Shown piece after piece: positions 15,902 to 22,302 of a stretch of 22,302 nt of DNA. The notes below the pieces were generated by a model that was given only the letters and a program-made list of their open reading frames with translations, did no database searches and was not told the origin of the DNA. The stretch's first letter is position 1, and each line of letters starts with the position of its first letter. This DNA comes from JBFJWU01 sp041623475 [NCBI: bacterium] (GTDB lineage: Bacteria > J088). The stretch spans positions 1 to 22,302 of the forward strand of contig JBFJWU010000008.1 in the NCBI GenBank assembly GCA_041623475.1. The letters are read 5' to 3'. The translations under genes were made by a program, and so were the position numbers.

Positions 15902-17368
15902 CTAGTGGTAATCCCGCAGCCGGACGCGTAGTGTCACGCTGCGATTAAACGATCGATCAAACTCTGTCAGTGTATTGGGTCGAACCAGATTCTGGTACCC
16001 GGATGCATTAATATCGATATTCAATGCGTCCAGCCCCCTTCTTATCAACTCGTCATGCACGACCTGTGCGCGTTGGCCACTGAGCTTTGCAGCTGCCGCC
16101 AGGTCATCGCTGCGATTCGCGTGACCAACCAGTTCAACAGCCGGGTGCTGGCCAGTGCGACTCACGTGCTCAGCAAGGCGCAGCAGGTTCAGGGCAATTT
16201 CGTCCAGGGCTTGTTGCTGGCCAGGCAACAATGTGTCAGAGCCCGGCAGGAATCGAACAATCTGGTTCTCCAGGTTCCGACGCAGCTGGAACTCCGGCAA
16301 CGTCGAATTGAACGGTTCCCAGACTGACTCAACTTTTTCGAACGCCAGGTCTGTCTCATGCAACAGGATCGAAATCGGATCAGTTGCATAGCTGTCCCGT
16401 AAGCCCCAGACCACATACTTTCCATCGTCCCGCTTTGCCGTCACAACGACAATGCCGCGCTCGCCCTCGAGCCGGTCGATGTACTTCCGCCAGTGATAAT
16501 TATCGTGGACCGTAACATACGTATAGCGCCCCAGAAAGGTCAGTAGAATGGTCCAGATTACGACGACCTTCACCGACACTTTTTTCTCGGCCTCCTTGAG
16601 CTCTTTCTGCAGGCAGCCGTCGAGTACCGGATCAAGAGCTTCAAATGGTTCGCTATCCCCGGAAAAATTTGCCAGTTCACTGCGCATGATCGTGTGAATT
16701 CTGCTGAGTTCCGTACGCAAATGGTTGCGAAACGCCATAGGCGCCTGCCCGCGGATAACTGCGGCAAAAAAAGCATACTGCCCGTACTCGACCCATATTG
16801 TTGTGTCGCCGACATTCAGCGTGTCCAGCGCGTCTCCTTCCTGGCTTCCCAATGATGACTTGACGAAGTCCTGGATCGCCGTCAACATCCCGGACACCAT
16901 CATCGGGTCCTGACCTTCATCATTGGCAGCCTTGTGCCCCAGCATCAGGCCTGTTTCCTGGTGAATCAGGAAGATTTGCTCGACCTGGTATTCCATCGTT
17001 TTCGACAGTACAACGTCCCCAAAAGAACGCCCGGTTCTCAGTGCCTCCAGGCGCCACCCCAACCCACGCAACGAAAACCTGTATCGGAGTGTTTCGTTAA
17101 ATGAACGCAGCATCCCGTTGAGCGACTCGGTAACCGTTTTGCGGATCATGGGCCCAAGCACCGGCACCATGGCATCGGCAATTTCCTGGGGATGCTCGTT
17201 GATTGCGTGGGTTACCCCGTCTGCAATCGCGGGCCTGAGGGCCTCGTTCAATCCCGCATCGGACCTCAGGCTTTCTGTGATGGCACCAGGTAATGCCTGT
17301 GCCAGTCGCCGGGTTTCGGTCTGGTCCGGTGCATCGTCAGGCGATGGAGAATGTTCTGTCTCGGTCAT
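15902..17368 (-). CDS. Inner-membrane protein with cytoplasmic sensor-like domain and periplasmic OmpA domain
   Basis: This 488-residue protein has a long cytoplasmic N-terminal part (1-262), one transmembrane helix (about 264-282, KVSVKVVVIWTILLTFLGRY) and a periplasmic C-terminal part. The C-terminus (about 365-485) is an OmpA-like peptidoglycan-binding domain, with LVGHANRSDD, the AAKLSGQRAQVVHDELIRRG helix and DRSFNRSVTLRV. A small alpha/beta segment (about 295-345) precedes it. The cytoplasmic region has helical repeats (20-115) and a domain at about 118-230 (EQIFLIHQETGLMLGHKAAN, SGMLTAIQDFVKSSLG) whose strand-helix pattern recalls roadblock/longin folds, though I am not certain. It is the first gene of the operon and likely links the cell wall to the adjacent GTPase. 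A possible -10 (TACAAT on the minus strand, 17404-17409) lies 36 bases upstream. OmpA assignment is firm; roadblock likeness is tentative. Confidence 0.85.
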   Translation of the reverse strand: MTETEHSPSPDDAPDQTETRRLAQALPGAITESLRSDAGLNEALRPAIADGVTHAINEHPQEIADAMVPVLGPMIRKTVTESLNGMLRSFNETLRYRFSLRGLGWRLEALRTGRSFGDVVLSKTMEYQVEQIFLIHQETGLMLGHKAANDEGQDPMMVSGMLTAIQDFVKSSLGSQEGDALDTLNVGDTTIWVEYGQYAFFAAVIRGQAPMAFRNHLRTELSRIHTIMRSELANFSGDSEPFEALDPVLDGCLQKELKEAEKKVSVKVVVIWTILLTFLGRYTYVTVHDNYHWRKYIDRLEGERGIVVVTAKRDDGKYVVWGLRDSYATDPISILLHETDLAFEKVESVWEPFNSTLPEFQLRRNLENQIVRFLPGSDTLLPGQQQALDEIALNLLRLAEHVSRTGQHPAVELVGHANRSDDLAAAAKLSGQRAQVVHDELIRRGLDALNIDINASGYQNLVRPNTLTEFDRSFNRSVTLRVRLRDYH

Positions 17369-17403
17369 GACTTACTGCCGGGGAGAACGTTGATCTGCTG
17401 GGC

Positions 17404-17409
17404 ATTGTA
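17404..17409 (-). promoter_or_regulatory. Possible -10 element of the OmpA-GTPase-cyclase operon
   Basis: On the minus strand the sequence reads TACAAT, five of six matches to the sigma70 -10, 36 bases before the first ATG of the operon. I could not find a convincing -35 at 16-18 bases upstream, so it is either a weak or activator-dependent promoter or a chance match. Confidence 0.3.
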
Positions 17410-17465
17410 CCGCAGGCCCGCGACCCGGCACACGAATGAATCGAACAATTTCGACAAAGAAATCA

Positions 17466-17494
17466 TAGACACCACCCTGTTGTTGCTGTAAAAT
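17466..17494 (+). promoter_or_regulatory. Sigma70-type promoter for the LysM-FecR gene
   Basis: TAGACA (17466-17471), a 17-base spacer and TAAAAT (17489-17494) give five of six matches to both hexamers. The predicted transcription start is near 17501. The leader then contains AAAGGG (17510-17514 region) and a three-codon reading frame (ATG AAC GTC TAA, 17516-17527) whose stop overlaps the gene's ATG as TAATG. Confidence 0.55.
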
Positions 17495-17526
17495 TTATCC
17501 TAGGTAAGAAAGGGTATGAACGTCTA

Positions 17527-18600
17527 ATGGTAATGACCTGCAATACAGGCCGCCGGTTTTCTTGCGCCGCATTGGCTGCGGCGTTTTTTGTGATTTCGGG
17601 GGCAACTGCGTCCCCTGCGGAAGAACTGGTGCAGGATACGCCCGAGTTCAAGGTTATTATCGTCCGGCCAGGTGACACGCTCTCCAAAATGGCCATGAAA
17701 TATCTGGGCGATCCCATGAAATGGCACGCCCTGATGCGCCATAACGACATTGAAGACCCGAACATGATTGATCCAGGAATGCGACTTGAGATTCCGGTTT
17801 CGCTGAAAGAAACTACGACAGACCCGGCTGAAGTCGTTTACGCGACCCCTAATGAAGTCGCTTATAACTACCAGGGTGAAGGAAGGTTGCTGGTGGACGG
17901 CGATTTCATTCCACCGGAAGGCCTCGTCTCTGCAGATGAAGGCACGGCCCTGCTGAAGCTGCCTGACCAGTCCCAGTTTCATCTGGAGCCCGGTGCGGTC
18001 GTTGAAATGAAGGGGTTTTACGCCAGCAAGAATGAAGATGGCGGCAATGTTTTTATGACGTTCTTGAAATCCGTAGAGGGACGTGTCAAATTCGAGGTTT
18101 CCAAGGTGATTGGCCAGGGACGATTTGAAGTCGAGACACCCAATGGAATCGTCAAAGTCAAGGGAACTTCGTTCGCGATCGAAATCGTCGCCAGCGGCGA
18201 AATGAATGTCGAGACGTACACTGGCGAGGTGGCGGTCAAGCTGCCGGGACAAGACGAAGAGATCCCGGTGGTTGCGGGCGAAGGTGCCCAGATCGACAAG
18301 GGCGGGACTGGGGTTGAAAAAGTCAGGTTGTTGTCGGCACCGTCACTGGACAATGAACCGGCGACCCGTGGGGGACAAACGATTTTTTCCTGGCCGGAAG
18401 TCGAAGGCGCAACCCAGTACATCATTTACGCCGGGGGCGATGCCGAGTTCACCGAGCCCATCAAGCTTGGTAAGGCGGATACGAATCGCCTTTCTGTCGA
18501 TGGCCTGCCAGCCGGTACATACTATTGGAATGCAGTCGCCGTCGACGAACTGGGAATGCGCAGCCCCGCGGAGGAACCCGTCCAGTTCGAAGTGCGCTGA
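17527..18600 (+). CDS. Secreted LysM-FecR-fibronectin-like protein
   Basis: This 357-residue exported protein has a signal peptide (hydrophobic about 11-28, ATASPA). A LysM domain (about 43-91, IVRPGDTLSKMAMKYLGDPM ending in MRLEIP) should bind peptidoglycan or other glycans. A FecR domain (about 115-245) contains VEGRVKFEVSKVIGQGRFEV and the typical TPNGIVKVKGTSFAIEI. A fibronectin-III-like domain (about 268-357) contains FSWPEVEGATQYIIYAG and LPAGTYYWNAVAVD. FecR domains of this LysM-linked type are envelope or surface proteins rather than iron-signal sensors, and their function is poorly known. The start may be ATG 17527 or ATG 17533. It is divergent from the OmpA-domain protein, sharing a 158-base intergenic region, and both products contact the cell wall. 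No sigma-factor gene is nearby, which argues against a FecIR system. Confidence 0.9.
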   Translation: MVMTCNTGRRFSCAALAAAFFVISGATASPAEELVQDTPEFKVIIVRPGDTLSKMAMKYLGDPMKWHALMRHNDIEDPNMIDPGMRLEIPVSLKETTTDPAEVVYATPNEVAYNYQGEGRLLVDGDFIPPEGLVSADEGTALLKLPDQSQFHLEPGAVVEMKGFYASKNEDGGNVFMTFLKSVEGRVKFEVSKVIGQGRFEVETPNGIVKVKGTSFAIEIVASGEMNVETYTGEVAVKLPGQDEEIPVVAGEGAQIDKGGTGVEKVRLLSAPSLDNEPATRGGQTIFSWPEVEGATQYIIYAGGDAEFTEPIKLGKADTNRLSVDGLPAGTYYWNAVAVDELGMRSPAEEPVQFEVR

Positions 18601-18615
18601 CAGCCGACGCCCCCG

Positions 18616-18634
18616 AACGCGTCCGCGTTATTTT
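18616..18634 (+). terminator. Weak candidate Rho-independent terminator after the LysM-FecR gene
   Basis: AACGC (18616-18620), loop GTCC, GCGTT (18625-18629), then ATTTT: a five-base-pair stem with a tetraloop and a short T-run, 15 bases after the stop codon. The stem is short, so efficiency would be low. The rest of the 113-base gap up to the next gene shows no clear promoter. Confidence 0.35.
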
Positions 18635-18713
18635 GTACAGTCATTATTAGCCGCTGCCCAGGAGCCTGGCCGCTCCGCGGCAGACGCTCTTGCCATTTCG
18701 GCAACAGGACAGA

Positions 18714-19232
18714 ATGAACAAAGCAAAGATCAGCCACGCGTTCGAAGACCGATGTGTGATTTGTGTCCCGCCGAACGTGACTGAAACGTGGACAGTTTTC
18801 TACGAAAACGTATTCGAAGCTTCAATCCAGCCTGGCTGGATCGACTCTGCAGGTATTTTTGAACACCATCCGGTACTGTTTGACTGGCGGGAAAGCTGGC
18901 AACAGACTTTTGTCAACTCACCGGTAACTTTCCCCGAACGGATCCTGAAAGCAATCGCCGAACGTATTGCCGGACGAACCCGTGGTTGGCGAACGGCTGA
19001 CCGTTACATATCTTCGGATTCTGACCCGCTCGTCGTCTTGACCAAGGGATGGGGAAATTTCTCGGCGGCGCCGGAATCCATTACCAATATCATTGTTGAT
19101 GTCCTGTCGCGGGCCGGTGTCCAAACGAACACCGCAACAGTATCGCGCCCTCAGGGTAGACCGAAAGCATTGATATTGGGCCGCAACTTCATCGTTGCCG
19201 ACCAGTTCACGCTGGACCATCAACCTGGCTGA
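18714..19232 (+). CDS. Hypothetical protein, no recognised family
   Basis: This 172-residue predicted cytosolic protein starts at ATG 18714 with AGGA five bases before it. An in-frame ATG eight codons upstream lacks a good ribosome binding site. The sequence has no signal peptide, membrane helix or catalytic motif I recognise. It is rich in aromatic residues in its first half (ETWTVFYENVF, FDWRESW) and ends in a more polar segment. It follows the LysM-FecR gene on the same strand after a 113-base gap containing a weak hairpin, and its stop is 12 bases from that of the convergent ABC permease. Composition resembles its neighbours, so it is probably a real gene, but no role can be given. Confidence 0.6.
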   Translation: MNKAKISHAFEDRCVICVPPNVTETWTVFYENVFEASIQPGWIDSAGIFEHHPVLFDWRESWQQTFVNSPVTFPERILKAIAERIAGRTRGWRTADRYISSDSDPLVVLTKGWGNFSAAPESITNIIVDVLSRAGVQTNTATVSRPQGRPKALILGRNFIVADQFTLDHQPG

Positions 19233-19244
19233 TACAAGTTTCGT

Positions 19245-21749
19245 CTACTCGTCAAACAGGCTTGCATTCTGCTTGACAAGTACACGCCTGGAAAACACTG
19301 CAACAAATGCACAGACAACGCCGGGGACCAACGCAGCTGTGGCTGTGACCACGGGCCAGGCTGGCTGCCATTTCTGGTCGAATACAAGTACCGACAGAGC
19401 CCAGGAACCAAATGCTCCAAGCAACGCCCCCGTTATTCCGGCAGACAGTGACAGCCAGAAGTACTCCAGCAGGAATGACCTCCGGATCTGCATCAGTCGA
19501 ACACCGACGAATTTCAGGCGCAGCATATCGGCTCGTCTCGCAGAAAGCTGATGCCAGATAATTACGCCGACAATTAACAAGCCAATCAACCCGCAAACCA
19601 GTCCTGCGCGATAAAGAATTGCTGTCACCTGGGTCGTCAGTTCAACGATACTGTCGATCACATATTTGACGTCGACAACGGTGATCCCCGGGAATACCTG
19701 CGCAATGTCAGAAATCAGTTTGTCGACATCAAACGTTCCGTCCGGTACCGTCGCCAGATAAGTCGCCGGCGCATCATTAATCGCCCCATCCTGAAACACC
19801 AGGAAAAAATTTGGCAGGAAATCTGCCCACCGTACTGTTCGAATATTTGCAACGATTGCCGAAATCCGCGTCCCGAAAATGTCAAAGACCAACTCATCGC
19901 CGATCCCGACACCGAGCCGTTCTGCGTAGCGTGACTCGATGCTAAGCTCAACGTCCTCGCTATAGTCCGCGGATCGATAAGAACCAGAGAATTCCCGTCC
20001 TTCGACGATCTCCTCGGTGTCGTACAAAGTCTGCCTGTACGTGACATTGACAGAACGATTGCGCAGTTCGTTGGAATCGACAGTGTCAGGTTCGTCGACA
20101 CCCATTTTCGGCCCATTGCTGAAATCCTCGCCGTTATAACCGACGATTCGACCGCGGACCAACGGCGAGACATTTCCCAGCGACGCCTTCCGTGCCGCCA
20201 GGAACTCCAGCAATGATTCCAGTTGTCGGCGCTGGATATCGACCAGGAATAATCGCGGCCGACCGTCTGCGGCAACCTGCAAGGTACTGTCCAGTGACGC
20301 TCCGACTTGCGGAATCAGGCTGAATAGCCCCGTTGAAATTGTCAGGGCCAGCCAGACCGGTATCGAATACGCTGACTGCCGGGTGATTCGTTTGGCCGCG
20401 AGACCGGCGCTGACCTTGCCAGGTAATCCGTAAGATTCGATTGCCCTGAGCACCAGCGCCGCCAGGATCCAGCCAGCCACAGAAAACGCCAACACTGCAA
20501 TAAAAAACGCCAGGCCGACACGAGGCTCACCAGAAACCTGGGCTGACACGACTGCGGCCACAAACAGCAGCGGTAACGAGCGAGCCAGGGCCGACCAAAG
20601 CCTGCCGGCACGACGGTCGCCGGAACCAGCCAACATCGGCAACGCAATAGCCGGACCGATCAGGAAAACGAACGCCAGTGCCTTGCCAAAAAACCAGGGA
20701 TCAAATCGAAACCCCGCCACCATTCTTTCCTGCCCGGCCAGAAGGACCCTGAGCATCGGTTGGACAGCGTAGGACAATGCCAGGACGACTATAGCGGACA
20801 TGACGACAAGCAAAAGGAAATGGGCGAGGTACGTTGCCGAAATGGACGTACGGCGCATTCCGATCGCATGCAGGACCTCGCGGTCAGACTTGAAACGCAA
20901 CAGGAATCCCGAATACAGGTAGATGACACCCACCAGTGCCAGGAAAAATGCAACAAGGGACACAATCGAAAGAAAATCCGCGATCAGCCTGGTGACCTGC
21001 GCAACTCGGTCACTGCCGTCTTTGGGGGACCGCACGCGGACCGACTCGCCCAGCACCGCTTCCAGTTCGTTCTCGAGTACTTCCAGTCGGTTGTTTGAAA
21101 ATCGTTCCGTGAACTTGATACTGACCGAATGCCTTGCGGTCGAGCCATACACGAGCAATCCGGCTCGCTCAATTCCGGCGGCAGTCATGTAGATGCGTGG
21201 CAAATATCCCGAAAACCGGATTGCCTTGTACGAATCCTTAACGACCACACCTGCAACGGAAAACGTCTCGGCCCCGATCTCGATATTCGTCCCGGCCGTC
21301 ACCCCCAATTGGGCCATGATCTCCGGGTACAGCCAGACCTCGTGGCTGGCTGGAAGCGGCATCGTCGCAGACGGATATGATCGACCGTCCCCAAATTCAA
21401 GCGATCCATAGAACGGAAATCCGGGCGCCACGTTCACAACCTGAACCAGGCGACTGCGTTCGCCACCAGATGCCATGGAACTCAACGACACGCCACGAAG
21501 TGTTGCAGCTGTAGCTGGCAACAACCCAAGTGCCTGGTCAACCGTGGCCTCTGTAATAGGAAATCTGGACGAAATTACAAGGTCGGCCCCCAGGAACTCG
21601 CGCGCGTTCTCTTCGAGGGAATAGTTCATCGCCCCTTTGAACTGTTCCAGAGCGAAGATTCCGACGATGCCCAACGAGAAGTTCAGGACAAAAAGGATTG
21701 AAAATCGGCGCGAGTTCGCAAGGATGCTCAGAACAAGTCGAAAATCCAT
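19245..21749 (-). CDS. FtsX-type ABC transporter permease (YbbP-like size)
   Basis: This 834-residue inner-membrane protein has a first helix near 17-37 followed by a large extracytoplasmic MacB-type core domain (ENAREFLGADLVISSRFPIT onward). A cluster of three FtsX-type helices starts near 255 (FLSIVSLVAFFLALVGVIYL). Further helices lie mid-protein, with a second periplasmic domain (about 480-690). The C-terminal FtsX set starts with ILYRAGLVCGLIGLLIVGVI, and RADMLRLKFVGVRLMQIRRS resembles the coupling loop. Two FtsX-like blocks in one about 800-residue chain match YbbP-type permeases, which with a LolD/YbbA-like ATPase act in envelope export or lipid and mechanotransmission roles; the substrate is unknown. 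Its ATG overlaps the ATPase stop by one base (TGATG). No MacA-type adaptor is seen in the window. Confidence 0.9.
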   Translation of the reverse strand: MDFRLVLSILANSRRFSILFVLNFSLGIVGIFALEQFKGAMNYSLEENAREFLGADLVISSRFPITEATVDQALGLLPATAATLRGVSLSSMASGGERSRLVQVVNVAPGFPFYGSLEFGDGRSYPSATMPLPASHEVWLYPEIMAQLGVTAGTNIEIGAETFSVAGVVVKDSYKAIRFSGYLPRIYMTAAGIERAGLLVYGSTARHSVSIKFTERFSNNRLEVLENELEAVLGESVRVRSPKDGSDRVAQVTRLIADFLSIVSLVAFFLALVGVIYLYSGFLLRFKSDREVLHAIGMRRTSISATYLAHFLLLVVMSAIVVLALSYAVQPMLRVLLAGQERMVAGFRFDPWFFGKALAFVFLIGPAIALPMLAGSGDRRAGRLWSALARSLPLLFVAAVVSAQVSGEPRVGLAFFIAVLAFSVAGWILAALVLRAIESYGLPGKVSAGLAAKRITRQSAYSIPVWLALTISTGLFSLIPQVGASLDSTLQVAADGRPRLFLVDIQRRQLESLLEFLAARKASLGNVSPLVRGRIVGYNGEDFSNGPKMGVDEPDTVDSNELRNRSVNVTYRQTLYDTEEIVEGREFSGSYRSADYSEDVELSIESRYAERLGVGIGDELVFDIFGTRISAIVANIRTVRWADFLPNFFLVFQDGAINDAPATYLATVPDGTFDVDKLISDIAQVFPGITVVDVKYVIDSIVELTTQVTAILYRAGLVCGLIGLLIVGVIIWHQLSARRADMLRLKFVGVRLMQIRRSFLLEYFWLSLSAGITGALLGAFGSWALSVLVFDQKWQPAWPVVTATAALVPGVVCAFVAVFSRRVLVKQNASLFDE

Positions 21750-22302
21750 CAGGTTGTCGCGATAGAACGTTCGATCCTGCCCCCGTTAATCGTCACCTGT
21801 GTCTGGCACCGCGCCGCGACAACGCGACTGTGAGTCACCAGGACCAGGCCAGCACCGGTCCCGGAAATCAGCTCGAACATCAGGTCCATCACTTGCTCGC
21901 CCGTTTGTTCATCCAGACTGCCGCTGGGCTCGTCGGCCAGGACTAACTGCGGGCGGTGGACAAGGGCACGCGCCAGTGCCACGCGCTGCATTTCACCGCC
22001 ACTGAGTTGATGTGGCAGATGATTCGCACGAGAAACAAGGCCTACCCGTTCCAACAATTCTGCTGCATTATCGTCCTGCCCGTGGACTCCGCCGACTCGC
22101 AGTGGCAGCAGAATATTTTCGATCGCAGTCAAATATGACACCAGGTGGAAGTTCTGGAAGACAAAACCAATCTTGCTGGCCCGCACGTCGGTCAACTGCG
22201 ATTCCGATAATCCACCATACTTTTGGCCATCCAACTCGATCTCACCTGAATCAGGTCGGATTATCCCTGCGATCAACGACAACAGCGTCGACTTGCCACT
22301 CC
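21749..22302 (-). CDS. ABC transporter ATP-binding protein, LolD/YbbA type (5' truncated by window)
   Basis: About 184 C-terminal residues are present; the gene continues beyond the right edge. The visible part starts inside the Walker A motif ([12 protein letters not shown]), so only the first 30-40 residues are missing. The Q-loop ([20 protein letters not shown]), ABC signature [19 protein letters not shown], Walker [13 protein letters not shown] and the switch His in VTHS are all intact. This is the MacB/LolD/YbbA subfamily that drives FtsX-type permeases by mechanotransmission. It is translationally coupled to the permease by a TGATG overlap. The end of the chain ([10 protein letters not shown]) is a normal subfamily C-terminus, so the gene is not truncated at that end. 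The upstream gene and promoter lie outside the window. Confidence 0.95.
   Translation of the reverse strand, partial: SGKSTLLSLIAGIIRPDSGEIELDGQKYGGLSESQLTDVRASKIGFVFQNFHLVSYLTAIENILLPLRVGGVHGQDDNAAELLERVGLVSRANHLPHQLSGGEMQRVALARALVHRPQLVLADEPSGSLDEQTGEQVMDLMFELISGTGAGLVLVTHSRVVAARCQTQVTINGGRIERSIATT

Noticed and set aside
17524-18252. Long minus-strand open frame (242 codons) opposite the LysM-FecR gene
   Set aside because: The opposite strand has clear LysM, FecR and fibronectin-like domains; this frame has no recognisable motif and is an antisense shadow.
17527-18600. FecR-type iron-dicitrate signalling protein
   Set aside because: There is a signal peptide and LysM rather than the cytoplasmic anti-sigma region of classical FecR, and no FecI-type sigma factor or TonB receptor gene is nearby.
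18658-18669. Palindrome CCAGGAGCCTGG before the orphan gene
   Set aside because: The two-base centre cannot form a stable hairpin loop, no T-run follows, and such short GC palindromes are expected by chance.

Overview
The window is about 22.3 kb of moderately GC-rich, densely packed bacterial DNA. The gene set (aerobic coproporphyrinogen oxidase HemF, a MoxR/Bat operon, OmpA-type and LysM/FecR envelope proteins, an FtsX-type ABC exporter) points to an aerobic Gram-negative bacterium. A proteobacterium, probably a gammaproteobacterium, is the best guess, but no rRNA or other marker fixes this. I see no tRNA, rRNA, CRISPR array, insertion sequence or phage gene. No gene-free stretch exceeds about 205 bases; the longest is the divergent region at 9940-10142.

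Left part (1-9939): the start of a TMEM220-like membrane protein runs off the left edge on the minus strand, preceded by a membrane-anchored TPR/retropepsin-like aspartic protease. Divergent from these is hemF (plus strand). hemF converges on a seven-gene minus-strand operon with tight spacing throughout: MoxR AAA+ ATPase, DUF58 protein, a membrane protein with a BatD-like ectodomain, BatA (VWA), a BatB-BatC fusion (VWA plus TPR), BatD, and a BatE-like SH3 protein. This is the classic MoxR/VWA aerotolerance-type chaperone cluster. Its unusual points are the BatB-BatC fusion, which still carries what looks like a lipoprotein signal peptide at the junction, and a BatE without a clear TPR.

Middle part (10143-17368): a cyclic-nucleotide signalling locus. 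A five-gene minus-strand operon encodes, in transcription order, an inner-membrane protein with a cytoplasmic sensor-like domain and a periplasmic OmpA domain, a Ras-like small GTPase, a PAS/class III cyclase homologue that has lost a metal-binding Asp, a second PAS/class III cyclase with all catalytic residues and a PilZ-like tail, and a TPR protein with two cyclic-nucleotide-binding domains. A paralogous TPR/double-CNBD protein is encoded convergently just downstream. Read together, the genes suggest a path from envelope (OmpA) to GTPase, then to a cyclase pair, then to cNMP-binding TPR effectors. I regard this as the most interesting system here. The function is inferred and the signal and output are unknown.

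Right part (17466-22302): divergent from the signalling operon is a secreted LysM-FecR-fibronectin-like protein with a recognisable promoter, then a small orphan gene of unknown function. These converge on a minus-strand ABC exporter made of a large FtsX-type permease (YbbP-like size) and its ATPase (LolD/YbbA-like), whose N-terminus lies beyond the right edge.
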